Of a stretch of DNA of 64,000 nt, positions 57,150 through 64,000 are shown piece after piece. The position numbers and the translations under genes were made by a program. The DNA comes from Microbacterium sp. XT11 (lineage in GTDB: Bacteria; Actinomycetota; Actinomycetes; Actinomycetales; Microbacteriaceae), in the NCBI RefSeq assembly GCF_001513675.1, contig NZ_CP013859.1, forward strand, positions 1,427,081 through 1,491,080, given 5' to 3'. The notes beneath the pieces are model-generated. The model searched no databases, was not told the DNA's origin, and worked only from the letters and a program-made list of their open reading frames with translations. The first letter of the stretch is position 1. Every line of letters starts with the position of its first letter.

Positions 57150-58253
57150 ATGTCCTGGTTCTCGCGCTTCCTGTTCGGCGCTCCCGCATCGGCGGCAGCC
57201 GTGCAGGCCGTCCCCATCCCGCCGTGGTCGCCGCAGCCGGAACTCGCCGCGCTCGTGTACCACGACATCTACGGCCCGACCGGCTCCGATGTCGTCACCC
57301 GCGACACCGCGATGACCGTCTCCCCGATCAAGCGCGCCCGCGCCGTCATCGTAGGGCGCATCGCTGACCTGCCGATGGAACAGGGCGAGATGATCGGCAC
57401 CGATGGCGAGTTCGTGCCCGACGGCGAGCAGCCCGAATGGCTCACCACCGGGTCGCCGTCCGCCGCGCAGACGGCATGGCACCGCATGGCGTGGACCCTC
57501 GATGACCTCATGTTCACCGGCTGGGCGCTCTGGACCGTCACCCGCGACGACGCCGGGAAGATCACCGAAGCGGCCCGCGTGCCCCGCCACCGCTGGACGT
57601 TCTCGCCCACGTCCCCCACGGGCGTCTCCATCGATGGGCAGCCCGTCACCGACGACCAGTCCGTCATCCTGCTCGTCGGGCCGGACGAAGGACTCCTGAC
57701 CAGCGCCCGCGACACGATCCGGGGATGGCGGTACATGGAACGCGCCTGGGTTGGACGCACACGCAACCCCATCCCCGCGATGGTGCTGCACGAGACCGAG
57801 CGCGACGGCGTGACTCAGGACGAAGCCAAGAAGTACGTCGCCGCATGGTCCGCCGCCCGCACGAGCGAGAACGGTGCTGTGGGATTCCTCCCCGCCACCC
57901 TCACCCTCGAAGTGCATGGGGAAGTCGAGGCCGACCTGTTCGACAAGGGCCGCAACGCCGCCCGCATCGACATCGCCAACCAGACCAACCTTCCCGTGTC
58001 CTACCTCGACGGGTCCACGGCGACGAGTTCGCTCACGTACGTCACGCAGGAGGGCACCCGAAACCAGATCGTGGACGACCTTGAGTACTGGATGGCACCG
58101 ATCGAAGCGTGCCTCAGCGTCCTCGCCGTCACTGGCCAAGAGAGCAAGGTCATCCGCTTCAACCGGTCCAACCTCACCGCCGTACCCAACGACGCCCACG
58201 GTGCGACCACGCGCGACACCGACACCGACCCCGAAACGGAGAACGCAGCATGA
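57150..58253 (+). CDS. Phage portal protein
   Basis: A 367-residue protein of the HK97-type portal family that forms the DNA-entry ring. It begins MSWFSRFLFG, with SPIKRARAVIVGRIADLPME near residue 53, and ARIDIANQTNLPVSYLDGSTATSSLTYVTQEGTRNQIVDDLEYW near residue 275. The length is short for HK97-like portals. It starts after the AT-rich gap and its stop overlaps the capsid gene (ATGA). Confidence 0.86.
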   Translation: MSWFSRFLFGAPASAAAVQAVPIPPWSPQPELAALVYHDIYGPTGSDVVTRDTAMTVSPIKRARAVIVGRIADLPMEQGEMIGTDGEFVPDGEQPEWLTTGSPSAAQTAWHRMAWTLDDLMFTGWALWTVTRDDAGKITEAARVPRHRWTFSPTSPTGVSIDGQPVTDDQSVILLVGPDEGLLTSARDTIRGWRYMERAWVGRTRNPIPAMVLHETERDGVTQDEAKKYVAAWSAARTSENGAVGFLPATLTLEVHGEVEADLFDKGRNAARIDIANQTNLPVSYLDGSTATSSLTYVTQEGTRNQIVDDLEYWMAPIEACLSVLAVTGQESKVIRFNRSNLTAVPNDAHGATTRDTDTDPETENAA

Positions 58254-59821
58254 CCGAGAACAGCGATTTCGCTTACGACCCTGAGACGCGCAAGCTGTGC
58301 GGTCTCCTGCTCCCGTTCGGGGAGCTGTCCCGCCCGAACATCAGCGGCACTGAGCCGGTCATGTTCTCCGCCGACAGCATCGAACTCCCGCGTGATCCGT
58401 CCGTCATCACCCTCAACCGCAAGCACAACCGGTACGACCCCATCGGGCGCGCAACGCTCCTGGAGAAGCGGGAGAAGGGCGTCTACGCCGAGTTCAAGAT
58501 CGCGGACACCGACGAGGGCGACGCCTACCTCCGCGAGGGCGGGCACCTGCGCAAGCTCTCCGCCGAGGTCGCCGGGATCGTCCGTGACGGCGCGCGGGCA
58601 ATCAAGTCCAAGCTCACCGGGGCGGCCCTCGTCCCCGAGGGCGCGTTCGCGTCGGCGGGCCTGTTCGCCATCGCTGAGGACATCGCCGCCGACTACGCGA
58701 TCACTGGCGAAGAGACCGAGACGCACATCTCCGAGTTCATCGACGCCGACGGCGTGACCTGGCGTCGCGTCACCGAAACCCGCACCACAACCGAAACCAC
58801 CGAACCCGACGCGGACGCCGCCGAGGGAGAACAGGAAAACGCACTCATGGGAAACATCGTCCCCGACGGCGCACCCGCCGCCACGACCGAGCCGCGCCCG
58901 ACCCTCGACGGTCTGTTCGCGGCACTCGCGACCCGCAACCCCGACGACCTCGCGCCCTACGCGAACGCGGGCGAGATGTTCGCGCTGAGCACCGTCCAGC
59001 ACTCCGGCCCCTCCGGAGCCACCATCGGGGCCGACACGCAGGAGACCGGCTACCTCGGTGAGCTGTGGCAGCGCGCCCCGTACCAGCGCCGCATCGTTCC
59101 GCTGCTCACGCAGCAGCAGCTCACGAACTACAAGATGCAGGGCTGGAAGTGGGTCGAGGGCAAGACGCCCACGATGGACGACTACACCGGCAACACTGCC
59201 GAGGTTCCGTCCAACGCGCTCGACACCGAGCCGGTCACCGTGGACGCGCTGCGCCTCGCAGGCGGGCACCGTCTCGACCGCCGATTCACCGACTTCAACG
59301 ATCAGGCGGTCGTCTCGTCCTACCTCACGCACCAGACCGAGGACTACAAGCGCAAGACCGACGCGCGAGCGCTGACGGCCCTCGTCAACGGCGCAACCCC
59401 GACGGCCCCCGGCGCTGTCCCGGCAGGCATCGCGAAGGGACTCGCCGCCATCGTGGACGGCGCGCTCGACGTGATCGCAAGCGAGAACCGGCCCGGGTTC
59501 GCGCTCGTGTCGCCCGAGCTGTGGCGCGAGATCATCCTCACCCCGAAGGATGACGTGCTCGCCTTCCTGAACGCCGGTTTCGGGCTTGAGAGCGGCGACA
59601 TGGCCGGGTTCAGCATCCAGCCCGCAGCCGTCGGCACCGGGGCGGTCATCGTCGGCGCACGCGAGGCCGCAACGTTCTATGAGCTGGGCGATGTCCCGAT
59701 CCGCGTCGAGGGCGTGCAGCCGGGCAACGGCGCGAACGACATCGCCGTGTTCGGCTACTACGCCACCCTCATCAACAACGCGAAGGCGCTGCGGTCCGTC
59801 ACCCAGCCCGTCACCCCGTGA
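58250..59821 (+). CDS. Fused prohead protease and major capsid protein
   Basis: A 523-residue protein. The first ~180 residues match a prohead protease of the capsid maturation type (LCGLLLPFGELSRPNISG ... VITLNRKHNRYDPIGRATLLE ... GDAYLREGGHLRKLSAEVAG). A linker of Thr/Glu (TETRTTTETTEPDADAAEGE) leads to the capsid (GYLGELWQRAPYQRRIVPLL ... YKMQGWKWVEGK), the HK97-fold N-arm. An internal ATG at 58847 (residue 200, MGNIVPDG) could also start capsid alone. Family members usually have separate genes. Confidence 0.82.
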   Translation: MTENSDFAYDPETRKLCGLLLPFGELSRPNISGTEPVMFSADSIELPRDPSVITLNRKHNRYDPIGRATLLEKREKGVYAEFKIADTDEGDAYLREGGHLRKLSAEVAGIVRDGARAIKSKLTGAALVPEGAFASAGLFAIAEDIAADYAITGEETETHISEFIDADGVTWRRVTETRTTTETTEPDADAAEGEQENALMGNIVPDGAPAATTEPRPTLDGLFAALATRNPDDLAPYANAGEMFALSTVQHSGPSGATIGADTQETGYLGELWQRAPYQRRIVPLLTQQQLTNYKMQGWKWVEGKTPTMDDYTGNTAEVPSNALDTEPVTVDALRLAGGHRLDRRFTDFNDQAVVSSYLTHQTEDYKRKTDARALTALVNGATPTAPGAVPAGIAKGLAAIVDGALDVIASENRPGFALVSPELWREIILTPKDDVLAFLNAGFGLESGDMAGFSIQPAAVGTGAVIVGAREAATFYELGDVPIRVEGVQPGNGANDIAVFGYYATLINNAKALRSVTQPVTP

Positions 59822-59840
59822 GAGAGGCGGGAGCGTAGAA

Positions 59841-60167
59841 ATGGCACAGTGGCTCACCCCGGACGATCCCGACCTGATCTTCCTCTGGCCGGATGTCCCG
59901 CCGAACGAACAGGTTGCGGCGACGTACCTCGCCGCAGCGAAGGACGCTTGCCTCGACTACGCTCCCGCCCTCCCCGAGGGCGTCACGGAGATTCCCGATG
60001 GCTGGCGGCTCGCACAGGCGATGCAGGCCCGCAACATCTACAACGCCGCGCACGCATCGCCCGGTGGTGAGTTCGACGGCGGCGGGTACGGCATCACGGC
60101 GCACCCGCTCGACTGGCAGGTGCAGCAGCTCCTACGCCCGCGTCGCGCGATGGGGGCGATCCTGTGA
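59841..60167 (+). CDS. Head-tail connector protein
   Basis: A 108-residue protein, MAQWLTPDDPDLIFLWPDVPPNEQVAATYLAAAKDACLDYAP. Its size, helical content and place right after the capsid fit head-tail connector or head-closure adaptor proteins. GAGAGGCGGGAG lies upstream, and the stop overlaps the next gene by 4 bases. Confidence 0.68.
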   Translation: MAQWLTPDDPDLIFLWPDVPPNEQVAATYLAAAKDACLDYAPALPEGVTEIPDGWRLAQAMQARNIYNAAHASPGGEFDGGGYGITAHPLDWQVQQLLRPRRAMGAIL

Positions 60168-60535
60168 GCGTCCGCAAGCAGATCGCAGCCGAGTTCGAGA
60201 CAGCGTGGCGCGACGTGCCCGCCCTCGCGGGCCTGCGCGTCATCGCCACAGAGCGCGCATTGGACGACATCCGCGAACCGACGGCACTGATCCGCGCGAA
60301 GTCGTACGACATCACCCCGGAAGCTCCCAACTCGCACCGCAACGTTGGCTTGCTGCTCACGGTCATCTCCCACTTCACCGACCTCGAGCGCGCCGGGGAC
60401 GCGCTCGATGACCTCGTGCCCGCCGTCCTCGACTACCTCGACACCCGCTACCAGCACGACAAGGCCGATGCGGTCGCGTACAACGACCGCCTCGCCTACG
60501 ACATCCCGTTCACCGTCATCGCATCGAAGGAATAA
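60164..60535 (+). CDS. Phage tail terminator/head-tail joining-type protein
   Basis: A 123-residue alpha/beta protein (VRKQIAAEFETAWRDVPALAGLRVIATERALDD ... LLLTVISHFTDLERAGDALDDLVPAVLDYLD). Position between the connector and tail-tube genes fits a tail-terminator (neck) protein. The GTG start overlaps the previous stop. Confidence 0.6.
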   Translation: MSVRKQIAAEFETAWRDVPALAGLRVIATERALDDIREPTALIRAKSYDITPEAPNSHRNVGLLLTVISHFTDLERAGDALDDLVPAVLDYLDTRYQHDKADAVAYNDRLAYDIPFTVIASKE

Positions 60536-60540
60536 CCACC

Positions 60541-61011
60541 ATGTCTCAGATTGACGTCAAGCCCATCGTCCTCCGCGACTGTCTCCTGCGCGCCACCCTG
60601 TCCGGCTCCGACTCGTTCGACTTCGAGAAGCACGTGTCCGGCGTCACGATCACGCCCACCACAAGCTCCGTGACGTGGAACGGGCTGTCTCCCGATGCCG
60701 CGTTCCAGGCTCCCGGTGTCACCACGTGGGCCGACACCCTCGACTACGCGCAGGACTGGGAGACGGAGAACAGCCTCTCCATGTTCCTGTTCGAGCACGA
60801 GGGAGAACAGGTCACGCTCCTGTTCGAGCCGAAGAAGGGCGGTCTTGGCTGGGAGACGGATGTCTTCATCGCTCCCGGCAGCATCGGCGGCAAGGTCGCG
60901 ACCGTGGCTGAGTCGTCCGTGACGCTCGGCGTCATCGGTCGCCCGAGGCCGAAGGCGCCCGTCGTCCCGCCTGCGGGGTTCGTCGCAGGCGACGACCCGG
61001 CCACCGACTGA
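60541..61011 (+). CDS. Major tail tube protein
   Basis: A 156-residue beta-rich protein, MSQIDVKPIVLRDCLLRATLSG ... TSSVTWNGLSPDAAFQAPGVTTWADTLDYAQDWE. Size, position before the tape measure and the mostly beta pattern fit siphovirus tail-tube proteins. The C-terminus (PKAPVVPPAGFVAGDD) is Pro-rich. Confidence 0.72.
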   Translation: MSQIDVKPIVLRDCLLRATLSGSDSFDFEKHVSGVTITPTTSSVTWNGLSPDAAFQAPGVTTWADTLDYAQDWETENSLSMFLFEHEGEQVTLLFEPKKGGLGWETDVFIAPGSIGGKVATVAESSVTLGVIGRPRPKAPVVPPAGFVAGDDPATD

Positions 61012-61025
61012 CGCGGGCGGCGGCG

Positions 61026-61535
61026 GTGCGCATCGACGTGACGGCATCGCGGGAACTTCTCGCGACCATCTACGCCGTCCGCTCTCTGGACCGGACCATG
61101 CAGAAGATGACCCGGCAGGAGACGAAGCGCATCGCCGCCCCCGAGTGGAAGAAAGCACTAGCAGAGCGCGCCGATTCTCGGTTCGAGCACCGGGTCATCG
61201 TGGACACATCCGTGGTCACGGTATCCAACCAGAACGTGCGCGTTCAATCGGCCTCGAAAGGTCGCCCGCTGTCGGGCGGCCTCAACCCCAAAGCCGACTA
61301 CCCCGCCGTGGAGTTCGGTGCAGACCGCAGCCGCATGAGCACCTACCAGCGGCGTAGCCCCAACGGCGGATCCCACTCGGTCACTCGGCACACCTCAGCG
61401 CAGCTCAAGGGCCGCAACCCCAACGGGTACGTGTTCTACCCCAGCGCCCGCGAGATGGTGCCGCGCATAGCCCGCCTGTGGGTGCAAACCGTTGTCCGCA
61501 CCATCGCCACCGCTCTGGAAGGAAAGCAGGAGTAA
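61026..61535 (+). CDS. HK97 gp10-like minor tail protein
   Basis: A 169-residue basic protein, MRIDVTASRELLATIYAVRSLDRTMQKMTRQETKRI ... RPLSGGLNPKADYPAVEFGADRSRM. This pattern fits HK97 gp10-like and minor-capsid/tail-component proteins. It starts at GTG 61026, 14 bases after the tail-tube gene, and its stop shares one base with the tape-measure ATG (TAATG). It occupies the place where tail-assembly chaperones usually lie. Confidence 0.6.
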   Translation: MRIDVTASRELLATIYAVRSLDRTMQKMTRQETKRIAAPEWKKALAERADSRFEHRVIVDTSVVTVSNQNVRVQSASKGRPLSGGLNPKADYPAVEFGADRSRMSTYQRRSPNGGSHSVTRHTSAQLKGRNPNGYVFYPSAREMVPRIARLWVQTVVRTIATALEGKQE

Positions 61536-63226
61536 TGGCCCTCTCCATCGACATCGCCGCGAACACTCGCGTTGCGCAGCGCAATGTCAAAGACCTCTCG
61601 AAAGCGCTGGACGACACCGCCGACTCGCTCGATGACCTCACCCGCGACGGAGACCAGGCGGGCGACAAGATCGAGGGTTCCTTCCGCGAACTCGTCCGCT
61701 CGGCAGACAAAGCCGAGAAGGCCATCGAGAACACTGAGGACGCGCTCAAGAGCGCAGCCCGTCGCGCGAAAGACCTCGGTGACGCTGGTGACGACGCCGG
61801 GAAGTCCGTCAAGCGCGGGATGGAAGGCGCAGAAGATGGTGTCGAGGAACTGCGCAGCGAGGCGGCATCCACGGCGAAGGAAGCCGCCGCATCGTTCGAC
61901 GGTTCCGCCGAGTCGATCATCGACGCTTTCCAGGAGGTCGCCGCGAACGCGTTCGCCGGGTTCGGCCCTGCGGGCGCTCTCGCGGGCCTCGCCATCGCGG
62001 CGGGCATCGGTATCGCGGTCAACGCCTTCCAGCAGGCGCAGGAGGCAGCCGAAGAACTGCGACTCAAGGCCGTAGAACTGGCCGGTGACGCCCTCGACGC
62101 GGGCGTATCTACCGACACGTGGGTTAGCAGCGCGCAGCGCATGGTCGAGCGCATCCGCGAACTCGAAGAACTCAAGTCCACCGACTGGCGGTGGTTCTGG
62201 GAGGACGACCCCACACAGCTCGAAGAATGGGCCGACGCACTCAAGCGCATGGGGCGAGGCACCGAGGAAATCGGCTCGGTCCTGCGCGGCACCACCGAGG
62301 ATGTGCAGGAGTACCGGGACGCGGTGCAGCGATCCAAGGACGCGCTCGATGAGGAATACGACAGCATCGGTCGGCTCGGTGCTCTCGCCACCGAGGAAGG
62401 CCGCGAGCGGTTGCAAGCCCTGCTCGATCAGTCCCTCGCGCACAAGGACGTGCTCGAACAGCTAGACGAGGAACTCGCCATCCGGGCGCAGGCCGAGGAA
62501 TCCCAGAAGCGCATGACCGCTGCGGGGATCGAGGACGCCGCAGCCGCAGCCGCAGCCGCAGAAGAAAAGGCGGAGCGGATCGCCGCCGCCGAGCAGGCCG
62601 TGCAGGACTCGGTTCTCTCGGCGTACGACAACATGCGCGGTGCCGCGACCGAGTACGCCACCACCGAGGAAGGCGCGCTCGACATCAACCGGTGGGTGCA
62701 GTACATGGAGGAACACCGCGCCGCCGCCGAGCAGTATCAGGCCAACCTCGCGACGATGAAGCTCACACCCGAGCAGTGGTCGAACCTCATGGAGATGCCC
62801 GAGGACGCCCGGATGCAATGGGTCGCGCAGTTCGTCGCCCTCCCCGAGGAAGCACGGCCCCGGTACTCGGCAGCGCTCAACGACCTCGGGTCGAGCGGTG
62901 GAAGTCAAGCCGCCGTCGGGTTCGAGGATTCGTTCGACCCGGACGCGGACGTTGAGATCACCGCACACACCAGCAAGGCCGAACGTGCCGTCAAGGAAGT
63001 GGCGAAAGACCGGACGGCGGAAATCAAGGTCAAGACGACCGGCAAGGCAGCCGCCAACGAAGCCCTCGACAAGGTGGCCCGCGACCGGACATGCACGATC
63101 CGCGTCAACCTCGACCTCTCCGGCGCGCAGCGGCAGATGGACAACTTCATCCGCAGCAACTCGAACCGGTCGATCCCCGTCTATGGCCGCTACATCGGCC
63201 CCGCAATCGGAAGGGCAGTGCGATGA
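61535..63226 (+). CDS. Tail tape measure protein (short)
   Basis: A 563-residue protein with long helical, coiled-coil segments rich in Ala, Glu, Arg and Asp, and one hydrophobic segment at about 140-165 (FAGFGPAGALAGLAIAAGIGIAVNAF), typical of tape measures. It is short for this family, so the tail should be short. GGAAAGCAGG lies upstream of the ATG. The stop overlaps the next gene by 4 bases. Confidence 0.82.
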   Translation: MALSIDIAANTRVAQRNVKDLSKALDDTADSLDDLTRDGDQAGDKIEGSFRELVRSADKAEKAIENTEDALKSAARRAKDLGDAGDDAGKSVKRGMEGAEDGVEELRSEAASTAKEAAASFDGSAESIIDAFQEVAANAFAGFGPAGALAGLAIAAGIGIAVNAFQQAQEAAEELRLKAVELAGDALDAGVSTDTWVSSAQRMVERIRELEELKSTDWRWFWEDDPTQLEEWADALKRMGRGTEEIGSVLRGTTEDVQEYRDAVQRSKDALDEEYDSIGRLGALATEEGRERLQALLDQSLAHKDVLEQLDEELAIRAQAEESQKRMTAAGIEDAAAAAAAAEEKAERIAAAEQAVQDSVLSAYDNMRGAATEYATTEEGALDINRWVQYMEEHRAAAEQYQANLATMKLTPEQWSNLMEMPEDARMQWVAQFVALPEEARPRYSAALNDLGSSGGSQAAVGFEDSFDPDADVEITAHTSKAERAVKEVAKDRTAEIKVKTTGKAAANEALDKVARDRTCTIRVNLDLSGAQRQMDNFIRSNSNRSIPVYGRYIGPAIGRAVR

Positions 63227-63585
63227 CAGCTCGCATCACGCAACGCAAGGCCGGTGGTACGTCGTTCTGGGCGGAGCAAGTGCTCGGGTACCGCGCTGAG
63301 CGCAAGTCCCGCAACCGCATCCACGACGTCGTGGGCGGCGGCGTCGCCGTGCAGCTCGGCGCAGCCAACCCCCGCAGCGGACATCTCGATGTGCTGATCC
63401 TCCACGAACAGAGCGCCCTCGACGCTTTCAACCTCCTCTCCCTCGGTGAGGTGTACACGTTCGAATCGTTCGACCGGCCCGCCCTGAACATGACGTTCAG
63501 CGTCGATGAGAACAGCGTGAGCATCGAACTCGACCCGACGACCCGTGAGTACTGGATCGTCGGGTTCGGATTCCAGGAGCTGTAA
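63223..63585 (+). CDS. Phage minor tail protein
   Basis: A 120-residue protein, MTARITQRKAGGTSFWAEQVLGYRAERKSRNRIHDVVGGG, mostly beta structure after residue 50. It lies directly after the tape measure, where distal tail or tail-tip adaptor proteins are found. The stop overlaps the following start (TAATG). Confidence 0.6.
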   Translation: MTARITQRKAGGTSFWAEQVLGYRAERKSRNRIHDVVGGGVAVQLGAANPRSGHLDVLILHEQSALDAFNLLSLGEVYTFESFDRPALNMTFSVDENSVSIELDPTTREYWIVGFGFQEL

Positions 63586-64000
63586 TGCCCGCCATCGAAC
63601 ACGAATTCCGGGCGGTCACCCGGATCAACGGCGGCGATCCCCTATCGGTCTCAAGCGGACACACCACCTTCGATGAGACGTGGGCACCGCACATTCGCGG
63701 GTCGCTGCGCGTTCCGCTCGGCAGCGTCGACAACCTCGACGCCATCGACCCCCGCAAGCCGCAGCGCGTCACCATCGCCACCACGGAATCCGGGTACGTC
63801 GAGCCGGTCGAACGAACCATCGACCTCGGCCTGCGCTCCCGCCGCATCGACTACCTCTCCGGCGAACTCGAACTTGAACTCGCGTCGGACGAAGCACTCC
63901 TACAGGACCACTCGCTACTTGCCACCACCCCCAACAAGGGAGCGCGGGCGTTCGAATCATCGCTCCGTGCGGTCTGTGACTGGGCGCTGTCTCAAGTGCC
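63585..64000 (+). CDS. Phage minor tail protein, cut by window end
   Basis: An open frame from ATG 63585 to the window edge with at least 138 residues. It begins MPAIEHEFRAVTRINGGDP and contains RGSLRVPLGSVDNLDAIDPRKPQRVTIAT, a beta-rich, tail-tip-like pattern. The 3' end is outside the window, so the total length and a firm assignment are not possible. Confidence 0.6.
   Translation, partial: MPAIEHEFRAVTRINGGDPLSVSSGHTTFDETWAPHIRGSLRVPLGSVDNLDAIDPRKPQRVTIATTESGYVEPVERTIDLGLRSRRIDYLSGELELELASDEALLQDHSLLATTPNKGARAFESSLRAVCDWALSQV

Larger units (their letters stand above)
53324..64000. mobile_element. Left part of a siphovirus-type prophage integrated at tRNA-Arg
   Basis: From the end of tRNA-Arg to the window edge all recognisable genes are phage: repressor, small early proteins, HNH endonuclease, large terminase, portal, protease-capsid, connectors, tail tube, tape measure and tail-tip proteins, all rightward except the repressor. 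Integrase, lysis genes and attR are not in the window. The right end is beyond base 64000. Confidence 0.9.

Overview
The window is a stretch of chromosome from a high-GC Gram-positive actinobacterium, most likely a Microbacterium or close Microbacteriaceae relative. The gene order tilS - hpt - ftsH - folE - folP - folB - folK - DUF3180 - two PH-domain proteins - DUF2520 - lysS, the GTG/ATGA-overlapped operons and the many starts without a Shine-Dalgarno all fit that family. No species can be named from the sequence alone. Most of the window (1-53250) is chromosomal; the last ~10.7 kb is the left part of an integrated siphovirus-type prophage.

1-12125 is core housekeeping: tRNA modification (tilS, partial), purine salvage (hpt), membrane protein quality control (ftsH), folate synthesis (folE-P-B-K), a membrane/PH-domain block, DUF2520 and lysS. 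A DUF937 gene with a Gly-rich repeat tail sits antisense between tilS and hpt. 12170-20567 holds a DUF4192 protein, cardiolipin synthase, a lipoprotein with an internally duplicated domain, a diacylglycerol/lipid kinase, serS, a HAD hydrolase, tRNA-Ser(TGA) and an LCP-family cell-wall ligase.

20571-29743 is a sugar-use region. A LacI regulator sits beside a GH13 alpha-glucosidase, a lipoprotein sugar-binding protein and two permeases, and matching CGCAA/TTGCG dyads lie in front of both lacI and the GH13 gene. A TetR gene divergent from a GH3 beta-glucosidase follows. 29752-40465 is a set of small transport and regulatory modules: esterase, tRNA-Ser(GCT), an NSS transporter with its 44-residue MetS-type subunit, an amidohydrolase/MFS operon facing a TetR gene across tandem 17-bp repeats, a D-2-hydroxyacid dehydrogenase, AraC-GyrI and GyrI-like proteins, DUF1206 and LysE. 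40612-48953 is an alpha-glucan-to-trehalose operon (glgX-treY-treZ) followed by sufS-sufU. 49027-53187 holds an NAD(P)-binding protein, a GntR regulator, a coiled-coil/metallopeptidase pair, an SDR and a conserved hypothetical.

From tRNA-Arg(ACG) at 53251 onward the content is phage. A leftward XRE-type repressor gene runs into the tRNA, so its last 13 codons and stop are antisense tRNA sequence. It is followed by an operator-rich non-coding region, five small early genes, HNH endonuclease, terminase, portal, a fused protease-capsid protein, connectors, tail tube, a short tape measure and tail-tip genes. No integrase is visible on this side. The layout resembles integration-dependent immunity, where attP lies inside the repressor gene, and this is the most interesting feature of the window.

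A recurring theme is leaderless transcription: at least a dozen start codons lie exactly 6 nt (a few 7 nt) downstream of a -10-like NANNNT hexamer, with no Shine-Dalgarno.
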